A stretch of 64,000 bases of DNA, taken from the NCBI GenBank assembly GCA_900768635.1, contig CAAGDP010000198.1, forward strand, positions 1-64,000, written 5' to 3'. Position numbers and translations under genes: made by a program. Of this stretch, positions 7,498 through 16,031 are shown piece by piece; the first letter of the stretch is position 1, and the number at the start of each line of letters is the position of its first letter. The notes under the pieces are model-generated. The model was not told where the DNA came from, made no database searches, and saw only the letters and a list, made by a program, of their open reading frames with translations. The stretch is from Enterobacterales bacterium. Its GTDB lineage: Bacteria; Pseudomonadota; Gammaproteobacteria; Enterobacterales; Succinivibrionaceae.

Positions 7498-8538
7498 ATG
7501 GATCCTATCTCTGTATGCCATGTAAACCTGGCAAAAGGATTCAGAGGTGGAGAGCGGCAAACCGAACTTCTGATCAAACATTTAGCATCATATACAGAAA
7601 AACAGTTCCTGATCTGCAGACCAAATTCTCCTCTGGCTGAACATCTGCAGGATGTTGAAAATCTGCACATCCTTTACGCCCGGACCAGATTAAGCTGCCA
7701 GCTGAAAAGGATTAATGCTGATATTATTCAGGCACATGAAGCAAAAGCTGTTCACTGGGCTTTCATACACCATAAGCTTCATGGCATTCCCTATGTCATA
7801 ACCCGAAGAGTTCCCCAGGTAATTAAAAAGTCTTTTCTTTCCAGTCTATGTTACCGCCATGCCTCCTGTCTGGTGGGAATATCATCTGCCATTTCCAGTT
7901 ATCTGAAATCATTAAACACGGCAACTGTTACTACCATTAACAGTGCTCTAGCCCATATGACCTGTAATGATCAGGAAACAAACCGGATCAGAAATGAATA
8001 TCAGGGCAAAATCATTATCGGCCATATTGGGGCTTACGTTGATCGTCATAAGGGACAACGGGTACTGATAGAGGCTGCCAGAATTCTTCATGACCTGCGA
8101 CATGATCTGGTATTTCTCTGTCTGGGAGCAGGAAAGGACGAAAATCAGCTTAAAGAGGAAAGCAGAGATCTGCCGGAAATCAAATGGCTGGGCTTTCACA
8201 AAAATGTTGGTGACTATCTGAAAGCTTTTGATTTGTTTGTCTTTCCTTCCAGGAATGAAGGTCTGGGATCCACTTTGCTTGACGTTCTGGATTTCAGCAT
8301 TCCGGTCATAGCTTCCAATGTGGACGGGATCCCGGATATTATCAAAGACGGAACTACCGGTTTACTAATTGAAAACGGCAATGGCAGAATGTTGAGTGAG
8401 AAAATACTCCAGCTTCTGGAAAATCCGGAACTGGCCAAAAATCTGTCTGAAAACGGTCATAAGTTTACGGAAGAATTTATCCCGGAAAAAATGGCAGCAA
8501 AGTATTCTGAACTTTATCATAAAATCCTTGGCAGGTAG
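7498..8538 (+). CDS. GT4-family glycosyltransferase
   Basis: A 346-residue GT-B fold transferase of the family that uses nucleotide sugars to build LPS or other envelope glycans; acceptor unknown. N-terminal half has the GGERQ segment; the C-terminal nucleotide-binding half contains GHIGAYVDRHKGQ, LCLGAGKDE, and the characteristic LFVFPSRNEGLGSTLLD followed by PVIASNVDGIPDII and GTTGLLIENG. The ATG follows AAAGGAGATTGTT. It stands alone, convergent with a LysR gene only 4 bp away, so its stop nearly abuts that gene's stop. No membrane segments. Confidence 0.85.
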   Translation: MDPISVCHVNLAKGFRGGERQTELLIKHLASYTEKQFLICRPNSPLAEHLQDVENLHILYARTRLSCQLKRINADIIQAHEAKAVHWAFIHHKLHGIPYVITRRVPQVIKKSFLSSLCYRHASCLVGISSAISSYLKSLNTATVTTINSALAHMTCNDQETNRIRNEYQGKIIIGHIGAYVDRHKGQRVLIEAARILHDLRHDLVFLCLGAGKDENQLKEESRDLPEIKWLGFHKNVGDYLKAFDLFVFPSRNEGLGSTLLDVLDFSIPVIASNVDGIPDIIKDGTTGLLIENGNGRMLSEKILQLLENPELAKNLSENGHKFTEEFIPEKMAAKYSELYHKILGR

Positions 8539-8542
8539 CATC

Positions 8543-9457
8543 TCACCACTTTTTTCCTGACAGAAAGAGCTGATCTGCCTCAATTATCTCCTGACAGATA
8601 TTGTTTATCTGGGCGGAATAAATGCTTCCCTTTTCCCAGATAAAATCAAAGCAATGAGTTACCTGAAAATCCTGCAAAGGAATCTCCCGGATAATACCCT
8701 GTGCCAGTTCCTTTTCTGCAGCAATACGATAAAGAAAGGATATCCCGCAGTCATTCTGCAACAGACGGATAATGGTATGCATATTACCGACCTCCAGAGA
8801 AGAGCTGAAATCTGTCGCCTTTATTCCCTTAATTGCTAAACTACGTTCCAAAATTTCCCGGGTACCGGATCCCGGTTCCCTGATAATAATTCTCTCCTGC
8901 AGTAAATCCTTTAATTCCCTGGGATTTTCCACATTAAATACATGATCAGCACTGCAAACAGCAATAAAAGGCTGAGTGCTGAAAGCCATATGCCGATATT
9001 TATCTTTAGGGTAATAACCTTCAACCAATCCGAAATCAATCAGTCCCTCTTCCAAACAGGAAAGAAGATATTCAGTATTACCGAATTTTACCCGCACATC
9101 CCAATGGGGATGTTTCTTAAGAAGTAATGACAGAGGTTCGCATAATGCATACTCACCTACAGTCATAGTTACTCCGATGGAAATGGAAAAGCGCTGGGTA
9201 CTGCTGGCAATCAGCTCCTCCTTAAGCCGGGATTCATCATTGATAATGCGCTTAAGACGATCTCTTAAGATCTCACCCTCCCGGGTTAACTGTAACTTGC
9301 GATTCTGGTAATTAAAAAGTTTAACCTGATATTTTTCCTCAAGAAATCGAATATGTTGGGATACTGCCGGTTGCGTAATGTGTAATTCAGATGAGGCCTG
9401 AGTAAAATTCATAGTCTGACAAACTTTCAGAAAGGAACTGACACGAAAATCCAGCAT
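8543..9457 (-). CDS. LysR-family transcriptional regulator (YeiE/CysL-like)
   Basis: A 304-residue LysR-type regulator: N-terminal winged helix-turn-helix with MNFTQASSELHITQPAVSQHI (recognition helix around residues 27-37), a linker helix, and a two-lobed effector domain. The segment REPGSGTREILE is characteristic of the YeiE/CysL/CysB-like branch. It is divergent from a YeiH-family transporter, the same pairing as yeiE-yeiH in E. coli, so it probably controls that gene in response to a sulfur anion or similar ligand. A perfect palindrome sits between the two. The start follows GTGAG at fair spacing. Confidence 0.9.
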   Translation of the reverse strand: MLDFRVSSFLKVCQTMNFTQASSELHITQPAVSQHIRFLEEKYQVKLFNYQNRKLQLTREGEILRDRLKRIINDESRLKEELIASSTQRFSISIGVTMTVGEYALCEPLSLLLKKHPHWDVRVKFGNTEYLLSCLEEGLIDFGLVEGYYPKDKYRHMAFSTQPFIAVCSADHVFNVENPRELKDLLQERIIIREPGSGTREILERSLAIKGIKATDFSSSLEVGNMHTIIRLLQNDCGISFLYRIAAEKELAQGIIREIPLQDFQVTHCFDFIWEKGSIYSAQINNICQEIIEADQLFLSGKKW

Positions 9458-9489
9458 AAAGCACTCACAAGTTTATTTGATCAATAAGA

Positions 9490-9513
9490 AATATTTATCA
9501 AATGATAAATATT
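9490..9513. promoter_or_regulatory. palindromic operator in LysR/YeiH divergent region
   Basis: AATATTTATC-AAAT-GATAAATATT: two perfect 10-bp arms around 4 bp, in the 110-bp gap between the divergent genes. It contains T-N11-A spacings, the usual LysR site form, so it is probably the regulator's binding site. Confidence 0.65.
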
Positions 9514-9567
9514 CATAATTTTACATAAGGTCTACGAGTTTTTATACTGTTTTCAGATAAAACATCA

Positions 9568-10623
9568 ATGGAGAACATAATTGTGGAACTTATTAAAACT
9601 TACCTGCCAGGATTTGTTATATGTATGCTTATAGCCATTCCTGCCTGGTTTCTCGGTCAGGAATTTCCAATTGTAGGCGGTGCCGTAATTGCCATGCTTC
9701 TGGGTATGACCATCGCACTTTTCTGGAATAATAAAAAAGCCTTTGAACCGGGTATGCGCTGGACTCTTAAATACATTTTACAAACTGCTGTAGTTCTTCT
9801 GGGATTTGGTTTAAATCTTGGAGTAGTAATGGAAACCGGATATTCATCCCTGCCAATTATTATCTGTACTATCAGCACCTCCTTCATCATAGCCTGGCTT
9901 ATGCAAAAAATTCTGAAAATTCAAGGCAACACTTCTATTCTGATTGGTGTTGGAAGTTCAATTTGTGGTGGATCCGCAATTGCTGCAGCTGCACCGGTAA
10001 TCAAAGCCGACAGTAATGAAGTAGCTCAGTCCATATCAGTTATCTTTCTTTTTAATATACTGGCTGCAGTTCTGTTCCCGGTGCTGGGAAGAGCTCTTGG
10101 ATTTTCCCACGATCCGGAAGCCTTTGGTCTTTTTGCCGGAACAGCGGTGAACGATACATCTTCAGTAACAGCAGCAGCCTCAGCTTGGGACAGTATGTGG
10201 AATCTCGGTACTGGTACTCTTGATTATGCTGTTATGGTCAAACTTACCAGAACATTGGCCATTATCCCAATTACCTTTGTTTTAGCATGGTATTGCTTCC
10301 GCACCCAGTCCGGCGCCGGTCAGGCAGAAAACCAGAACCGCTTTAGCTTAAAGCGTTCACTGCCCCTGTTTATCATCTTCTTCATCCTTGCTGCTGGTAT
10401 AACTACAGTCTGCCAGTCTTGGGGAGTAACTGCTGAAAGCTTTGCTCCACTGAAAAACCTGTCAAAATTCTGTATTATGATGGCTATGGCCGCGGTGGGA
10501 TTGAGCAGTAATGTAATCAACCTGATTAGAACCGGCGGTAAACCTATCATTATGGGTGCAGCCTGCTGGATCGGTATTACTGCAGTGGATCTTATACTTC
10601 AGAAAATATTAAACATCTGGTAA
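9568..10623 (+). CDS. YeiH-family putative sulfate/anion exporter
   Basis: Integral membrane protein of the UPF0324/YeiH family (351 residues), about ten predicted membrane helices, including LPGFVICMLIAIPAW, ILQTAVVLLGFGLNLG, VGSSICGGSAIAAAAPVI and AVMVKLTRTLAIIPIT, all family-typical. The transported substrate is not established; relatives are annotated as putative sulfate exporters. The ATG at 9568 is given, but GGAG lies just inside it and would suit a GTG start at 9583, removing five residues. Paired with the divergent LysR regulator; followed by a terminator. Confidence 0.88.
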   Translation: MENIIVELIKTYLPGFVICMLIAIPAWFLGQEFPIVGGAVIAMLLGMTIALFWNNKKAFEPGMRWTLKYILQTAVVLLGFGLNLGVVMETGYSSLPIIICTISTSFIIAWLMQKILKIQGNTSILIGVGSSICGGSAIAAAAPVIKADSNEVAQSISVIFLFNILAAVLFPVLGRALGFSHDPEAFGLFAGTAVNDTSSVTAAASAWDSMWNLGTGTLDYAVMVKLTRTLAIIPITFVLAWYCFRTQSGAGQAENQNRFSLKRSLPLFIIFFILAAGITTVCQSWGVTAESFAPLKNLSKFCIMMAMAAVGLSSNVINLIRTGGKPIIMGAACWIGITAVDLILQKILNIW

Positions 10624-10653
10624 CAGCAGCGATTACTGTACCGTCAAAACGCT

Positions 10654-10696
10654 TTGCCATCACCGCTATTAAGAGGTGGTGGCAATTTCTTTTTTA
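10654..10696 (+). terminator. rho-independent terminator of the YeiH gene
   Basis: TTGCCATCACC and GGTGGTGGCAA form an 11-bp stem (one T-G pair) with a 10-nt loop, followed by TTTCTTTTTT. Confidence 0.9.
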
Positions 10697-11024
10697 AGAA
10701 TTAACCCTGAAACAAAACTTTTCTGTGATCAACGGCATGTTACCCGGACAAATTTCACCAGATCTGTAAAATCGTATATAGTTAAGCATAACAACTATCA
10801 GCAGTGTTTTTTATGCTACAATCACCACTTATAGAAATAACAATCATAAACGGAATAGAAGTAATGAGAATCAGCTTTGCAGAGCAATCAGACAAGGAAG
10901 AAGACTGTTAAGTTTTTCAGCCAATGATTTTTTCAGTTTATGATAAAACTTACACTCTTTCCCTGAATAAAACTGAATTCTGCATGCAACTTCTCCCCGA
11001 TATTGTATCCGCAACCTGACAGGA
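10697..11024. other. intergenic region before the LPS glycosyltransferase pair
   Basis: About 340 bp. A possible promoter (TACAAT near 10815) and a 15-codon frame at 10864-10911 are visible but neither is convincing. The ribosome binding site of the next gene is at its right edge. Confidence 0.35.
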
Positions 11025-11038
11025 GGTACTGCAGTACC
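11021..11038 (+). promoter_or_regulatory. ribosome binding site overlapped by a perfect palindrome
   Basis: AGGAGG (11021-11026) overlaps GGTACTGCAGTACC (11025-11038), a perfect 14-bp palindrome ending directly before the ATG at 11039. In RNA it can form a 5-bp stem with a TGCA tetraloop. Linear SD-to-ATG spacing is a long 12 nt; folding would shorten it or hide the SD. Confidence 0.6.
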
Positions 11039-11824
11039 ATGAACATTACAGGAATAATCATCACATTAAATGAGGAACGCCATATTGAAGACTGCATCAA
11101 AAACATGCAGCAGGTATGTGATGAAATAATTGTTGTGGACTCCATTTCCACCGACAATACTGTACAAATTGCAGAAAAACTAGGGGCAAAGGTTGTAAAA
11201 CAGGCTTATTTAGGAGACGGATTCCAAAAAAATGTAGGTCTCCCCCATGCCACCAATGACTGGGTCTTAAGCCTGGATGCTGACGAACGACTGACGGAAC
11301 AAATGGTTTCATCCATCAAAATGTTAGATCTTAACAACACCCCATACGATGCTTTTGCATTCCCAAGAAGAAACTATATCGGCAGTCGCTGGATCAGACA
11401 TTGCGGATGGTATCCGGATATTTGTATTCGACTTTACAACCGGCATAAGACCAAATTCCGGGAAGTAAAACAACACTCCTTTGTAGAAACCAAAAATTAT
11501 CAGATCATACGCAGTGATATTTTGCATTATTCCTTCAGAAACCTGGGAGAACTTTTTGCCAAACAGGGAAGAAACTTCTCCACCCGCAGCGCCAAAATCA
11601 TGTATCAGAAAGGTAAAAAAGCTCATTGCTGGAGCCCTGTTCTCCATGGAACAAATGCATTCCTCCGCCGTTACCTGTTTACTGCAGGTTTTCTGGACGG
11701 TGTTGACGGGATTACCGTAAGTCTCAGCTCTGCAGTTAACAGCTATCTTAAATATGCAAAGTTACTGGAATACCAGCGCGACCCGCAGGTTCTGAAAAAT
11801 GAGAATTTCGATCAAATTTGGTAA
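11039..11824 (+). CDS. GT2-family LPS core glycosyltransferase (WaaE/KdtX-like)
   Basis: A 261-residue GT-A fold family 2 transferase. The N-terminus ITGIIITLNEERHIEDCI, the NVGLPHATNDWVLSLDADERLT segment with the DAD metal motif, and the later FPRRNYIGSRWIRHCGWYPD are typical of WaaE/KdtX enzymes that add a beta-linked glucose to inner-core heptose. The precise linkage is inferred from family only. The ATG at 11039 is chosen over an upstream codon at 11003 because AGGAGG precedes it and family members start at this point. Seven bases separate it from the next glycosyltransferase, suggesting co-transcription. Confidence 0.85.
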   Translation: MNITGIIITLNEERHIEDCIKNMQQVCDEIIVVDSISTDNTVQIAEKLGAKVVKQAYLGDGFQKNVGLPHATNDWVLSLDADERLTEQMVSSIKMLDLNNTPYDAFAFPRRNYIGSRWIRHCGWYPDICIRLYNRHKTKFREVKQHSFVETKNYQIIRSDILHYSFRNLGELFAKQGRNFSTRSAKIMYQKGKKAHCWSPVLHGTNAFLRRYLFTAGFLDGVDGITVSLSSAVNSYLKYAKLLEYQRDPQVLKNENFDQIW

Positions 11825-11830
11825 CACCCT

Positions 11831-13051
11831 ATGTCATCCTTGAAGAGCGTGAACAATCCGGGGATTCTTCTGTGTACTGATAATTATCTCCGTATCGGTG
11901 CAGAGCAGATTGGTGGCATAGAAAGAATATCTGTCATACTGATAAACCTGCTTCGAAAAACCGGATGCAGATTTTTCAATGCATTCAAAAAAACTGATGA
12001 CGGATCAGGTCCGGATGATCTGGATGATCATAATTTCAGTCCCTGCGAACGAATTTGGGTGTTAAATGAAACATCCATTGATGACGTAACAAAATTTGTG
12101 CTGGTAAATAACATTACTGTCATTCATCTCCAGCAGGCAGAATCTCGGGATTTTCTGTTTTATCATCTGGTTGCAATACGTACCGGATGCCGGTTGATTT
12201 ATTCCATGCTGGAAAAACCCCTGGGTGATTTGTACCGGTACCGTTTATCCTACAACCTCGATGCTCTTATCCGGGTTCCATGGAAAAACAAATGGCAGAT
12301 TCTTATCCGTCTGCTGACTTCCGGTACCAGATCACAGATCAGACATGGCCAGTTGCAAAAAAAGGCCGTTCAAAGCTTTAAGTACTGCGATAAGATTATT
12401 CTTCAATCTGAACTCTATATCCCGGCCCTCGAAAAACTTCTGCAACGTCAGGTATCCGACAGAAAACTCACGGTTCTTCCTAACTGTGTATCCTACCCGG
12501 ACTTTTTTGCAGAAGAGAACATTCCCCATCTTAAGCAGCGGGAAGCACTGGTAATTGGAAACTTAAATGAAGAGTCATCCAAATTAAGTGTGATTATTAA
12601 TATCTGGAAACAACTGCATAAAACCTTTGGCAACTGGACTCTGCGCATTCTGGGAGACGGGCAGGACTTCGGTTTTTATAAAAAAATAATAAATAAGAAT
12701 GACGGAATCATTCTTGAAGGACGTCAGGAGCCGATTCTTTATTATCAATCAGCTTCCATATTTGTAACAGCCTGCACTTCTGCAAAAAGCTTTTGCTCTC
12801 CATTACTTGACGCCATGCAGAACGCATTGGTACCAGTTATTCTGGACACCAGTGAAATATACAGCGACATAATAGAAAACGAGGTTAGTGGCTTCATTGT
12901 CAGCGATATGATCCAAATGGAAAGAACCTTGGAAAAGCTTATGTCCGATAGGATTTTATGCCAAAAAATAGCTCGCAAAGCCCTCTCCAGAGCTAAATTG
13001 CACGGGCAGCTGATCTATGCCAGAAAGTATTACGATCTTTATCACAGTTAA
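11831..13051 (+). CDS. GT-B fold glycosyltransferase, probable LPS assembly
   Basis: A 406-residue protein with a weak glycosyltransferase group 1 profile: N-terminal GAEQIGGIERISVILINLL, central KIILQSELYIPALEKLL, VLPNCVSYPDFF, VIGNLNEESSKL, LRILGDGQDFGFYKKII and, near the C-terminus, SFCSPLLDAMQNALVPVILDTSEIYSDII where family members carry the nucleotide-sugar EX7E-like site. Sugar and acceptor unknown. It follows the WaaE-like gene by 7 bp and precedes msbA, so an LPS role is likely from context. No signal peptide or membrane segment. Confidence 0.75.
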   Translation: MSSLKSVNNPGILLCTDNYLRIGAEQIGGIERISVILINLLRKTGCRFFNAFKKTDDGSGPDDLDDHNFSPCERIWVLNETSIDDVTKFVLVNNITVIHLQQAESRDFLFYHLVAIRTGCRLIYSMLEKPLGDLYRYRLSYNLDALIRVPWKNKWQILIRLLTSGTRSQIRHGQLQKKAVQSFKYCDKIILQSELYIPALEKLLQRQVSDRKLTVLPNCVSYPDFFAEENIPHLKQREALVIGNLNEESSKLSVIINIWKQLHKTFGNWTLRILGDGQDFGFYKKIINKNDGIILEGRQEPILYYQSASIFVTACTSAKSFCSPLLDAMQNALVPVILDTSEIYSDIIENEVSGFIVSDMIQMERTLEKLMSDRILCQKIARKALSRAKLHGQLIYARKYYDLYHS

Positions 13052-13167
13052 TTCCGTAATCATCTCCGGCTTATAAAAAAAGCAGGTCTTACAACAGGTC
13101 ACTTAAGAATTTAAGAACCGGTCAACCTATGGTAGAATTAAGGGTCGTTTAACATTTGAGTAGTCAT

Positions 13168-14991
13168 ATGTCAAAAAAGAAGAAGCAAAAGAAAGTTAAA
13201 AATGAAGACGTATCCCAAATAGGGTTTATTCAGGGTTATGCCAAAATGTGGCCATTCATAAAGAAATATGTATGGTTTACAGTTTTAGGTGTAATTTTAA
13301 CTGTTCCCGTCGGAACATTAGATGCGTTGATTGCTCTGTTCCTAAAACCTTTTATGGATGACGTAATGGTCAGTAAACAGGAGGAGTTTGCATCCAACGT
13401 CCCTTTGGTTATTATTGGTTTTGTTATTATTCAGGGCATATTCATATATACATCCACGCTGGTTAATTCCTATGTAGGCGGTAAAGTAAATCTTGATCTG
13501 CGTACTGTTCTGTTCAAAAAGCTTTTAGATCAGGACTGCAAATTCTATGACACCCATGACTCAGGAACTATTATTTTCCGCTTTTATAACGATGCGGAAA
13601 TAGCAACCAGCGGTCTTATAAACAATTTCAAATTATTCCTGACCAAGTTTTTCTCATCAGTGTCTTTGGTATTTGTTATGATTTACACATCATGGCAATT
13701 ATCCTGTGCTGCTCTCGGAATTCTGTTGTTCCTGATTCTTCCTCTCAGAATTGTTCGTAAAAGAATAAATGTAATAATGAAAAAGACAGTAATGGAAGGA
13801 GCATTCATACTTACCATCTACAACGAAAACACTGCCGGCAACCGCATAATCAGATCTTTCACTCTGGAAGACACTGTTATGAAAAAGTTCAGATACTCTG
13901 CCAAATTCCTTTTTGGTATGGGTATGAAAATGGTTCGTGATACCAATTGGCTATCCCCAATGATGCATGTGGTAAGTGCCGTAGGTGTGGCAACGGTAAT
14001 CTGGTATGGAGGACATCTGATTGTTACCCAGCAGATCACCAGTGGTTCATTTGTAGCCTTTATTGCAGCTCTGATTATGCTCTACACCCCTCTTAAATCC
14101 ATTGGCAACAACTATATCCAGTTGCAACAGTCTTTTCTGGCAGTTGAACGTATTTACGAAATGCTAGATATAAAAACCGCTGCGGAAAAAGAGCGGGAAG
14201 GACAGCAGGATAAGGAACTTAAAGAGCTTACCGGTGTTAATAAATCTATTGAGTTCAAGCATGTAACCTTCAGCTATACTAATCAGAAGAAGGTTCTGGA
14301 TGACATCAGCTTTACCGTAAAAAAGGGGGAAAAGCTAGCGTTGGTGGGTAACAGTGGCGGAGGTAAAACTACCGTATGCAGTCTTATCCCAAGATTATAC
14401 GAAATTAATAAGGGCGAGATACTTATAGACGGGCAGGATATTCGTCAGTTTACCCTTAAGTCTCTTCGTCAGAATATAGCATTTGTTTTTCAGGATAACT
14501 TTTTGTTTTCAGGAACAATCCGCGAAAACATAATGATGGGAAATCCGGAAGCTTCTGAAGAAGAGATGCTTGAAGCATGTCGCAATGCCTGTCTTGATGA
14601 ATTTCTAAAAAAACTTCCTAACGGCATCGACACTGAAATCGGAGAACGGGGCATACTCCTCTCCGGCGGGCAGAAACAACGTGTGGCTATTGCCCGGGCT
14701 TTCATCAAGAACGCTCCCCTGGTTATACTTGACGAAGCTACCAGTGCTCTTGACAATAAATCTGAAAAAGTTGTTCAGGAAGCTCTTGATAATCTGATGA
14801 AAAACAAAACAGTACTTGTTATTGCCCATCGCCTAAGTACTATAATTGATTCTGATTGTATTATGGTTATAAATGACGGTCACATCGTGGAAAAGGGATC
14901 TCATGATCAGCTGGTTTCTCAAGGCGGGGCCTACGAAGCATTATACAAGTCCCAGTTTAAAAAACGTGAAAGTGATGCATCTAAGGCATAA
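13168..14991 (+). CDS. msbA: lipid A export ABC transporter, MsbA-type permease/ATPase
   Basis: Homodimeric ABC half-transporter flipping lipid A-core across the inner membrane. The 607-residue product has six predicted membrane helices in the first ~330 residues and a nucleotide-binding domain with Walker A GNSGGGKTT, Q-loop FVFQDNFLFSGTI, signature LLSGGQKQRVAIARA, Walker B LVILDEATSALD and switch IAHRLST. Multidrug exporters of the same fold are the main alternative; the adjoining LPS transferases favour MsbA. The N-terminus is unusually lysine-rich (SKKKKQKKVK). The ATG at 13168 is used rather than a TTG four codons upstream. Confidence 0.85.
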   Translation: MSKKKKQKKVKNEDVSQIGFIQGYAKMWPFIKKYVWFTVLGVILTVPVGTLDALIALFLKPFMDDVMVSKQEEFASNVPLVIIGFVIIQGIFIYTSTLVNSYVGGKVNLDLRTVLFKKLLDQDCKFYDTHDSGTIIFRFYNDAEIATSGLINNFKLFLTKFFSSVSLVFVMIYTSWQLSCAALGILLFLILPLRIVRKRINVIMKKTVMEGAFILTIYNENTAGNRIIRSFTLEDTVMKKFRYSAKFLFGMGMKMVRDTNWLSPMMHVVSAVGVATVIWYGGHLIVTQQITSGSFVAFIAALIMLYTPLKSIGNNYIQLQQSFLAVERIYEMLDIKTAAEKEREGQQDKELKELTGVNKSIEFKHVTFSYTNQKKVLDDISFTVKKGEKLALVGNSGGGKTTVCSLIPRLYEINKGEILIDGQDIRQFTLKSLRQNIAFVFQDNFLFSGTIRENIMMGNPEASEEEMLEACRNACLDEFLKKLPNGIDTEIGERGILLSGGQKQRVAIARAFIKNAPLVILDEATSALDNKSEKVVQEALDNLMKNKTVLVIAHRLSTIIDSDCIMVINDGHIVEKGSHDQLVSQGGAYEALYKSQFKKRESDASKA

Positions 14992-15011
14992 CCAACATCA
15001 AGGAACTCCAG

Positions 15012-16031
15012 ATGCAGGATAACAGAATGACTGATAATGAAAAGAATAAACAGACTTTTGTCAATGAATGGAAGGAATTGATAAAGAATGATGATATTTC
15101 CTTATTCCAGATTTTAAAGTTTAATCACTTCCGCAAAAACAAAGGTATTATTCACGATCTGGCATTCATTTGGAAAGTTCTGGCTCATCCAAAAACCTAC
15201 CGCAGATTTATTAATCTGCTGCGTAGGCCTTGCTGCGAAAGTGCTGCCATTACGGATGTCAGCATAATGTACAAAATCCTGCGTCCTTATGAAACAAGTG
15301 ATCTGACCAGCAGCGAAAGAGTCAGTGTTCTGGAAAATCACTACAATCTGCTCTCTGAATTTTTCACCATTAAGCAATTTAATACTCTGGGTACTAATCA
15401 AGGATTAAATATCATTAATTATCCCCAGACAGAATCCTATCCGGGTGATGTAACTGTTTCGCTTCAATATAACGGCACTCACCGCCGGGAAGGTGAACTG
15501 ACTGTAGCTATTTTGAAAACCATTTACGATGAAGGGAAGCAGCATTATTCCAAAGGGCGAATCTTTTCCATTGCCATGAACTTTGGATATGTAAATAACG
15601 AAAAAGCTATCAAAATCAATTCCATTCAGGGATGCGCCCATTATTTTAAGGAGCCCCAGAAAGAAATTTCCAGCGTAACCAAACAGGGGTATGGAATTCT
15701 TCCCAAATATCTGATGCTGGAAATTGCATTTAAGATAGCTGAAATAATGGGAATAAAACATGTCCTCGGAATAAAAAAAGCCAGCCATGTTTATAGCAAC
15801 GCCCATTATAAAGCCCGGGTATCCTCTGATGAGTTTCGTTATGATTATGACAAACAGTGGGCAGAGTTCGGAGGAAAGGAGTACAGCCCTAATTATTACG
15901 AACTCTTCCCTATTAAGAGAACACCCATCGAAGAAGTACCTTCCAAAAAAAGGTCTCAGCATAGAAAACGCTATGCGTTCCTTGATGAGATTAAGCTTAA
16001 CCTTGAAAAACTATTTGTTAAACAGCAGTAA
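15012..16031 (+). CDS. VirK/YbjX-family protein (DUF535)
   Basis: A 339-residue soluble protein of the DUF535 family, which includes enterobacterial VirK and YbjX; biochemical activity unknown, with family members linked to resistance to envelope stress and antimicrobial peptides. Signature features: INSIQGC, GILPKYLMLEIAFKIAEIMGI, the YDKQWAEFGG segment and the late PSKKRSQHRKRYAFLDEI. The ATG follows AAGGAACTCCAG. It sits 20 bp after msbA and its stop overlaps the priA start (TAATG), so msbA-DUF535-priA look co-transcribed. Confidence 0.85.
   Translation: MQDNRMTDNEKNKQTFVNEWKELIKNDDISLFQILKFNHFRKNKGIIHDLAFIWKVLAHPKTYRRFINLLRRPCCESAAITDVSIMYKILRPYETSDLTSSERVSVLENHYNLLSEFFTIKQFNTLGTNQGLNIINYPQTESYPGDVTVSLQYNGTHRREGELTVAILKTIYDEGKQHYSKGRIFSIAMNFGYVNNEKAIKINSIQGCAHYFKEPQKEISSVTKQGYGILPKYLMLEIAFKIAEIMGIKHVLGIKKASHVYSNAHYKARVSSDEFRYDYDKQWAEFGGKEYSPNYYELFPIKRTPIEEVPSKKRSQHRKRYAFLDEIKLNLEKLFVKQQ

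Noticed and set aside
10864..10911. 15-codon frame as a leader peptide for the LPS glycosyltransferase genes
   Set aside because: No ribosome binding site, no regulatory codon run and no attenuator hairpin follows.
15405..15962. 185-codon frame antisense to the VirK/YbjX gene
   Set aside because: The sense gene shows DUF535 features throughout; the antisense protein has none.
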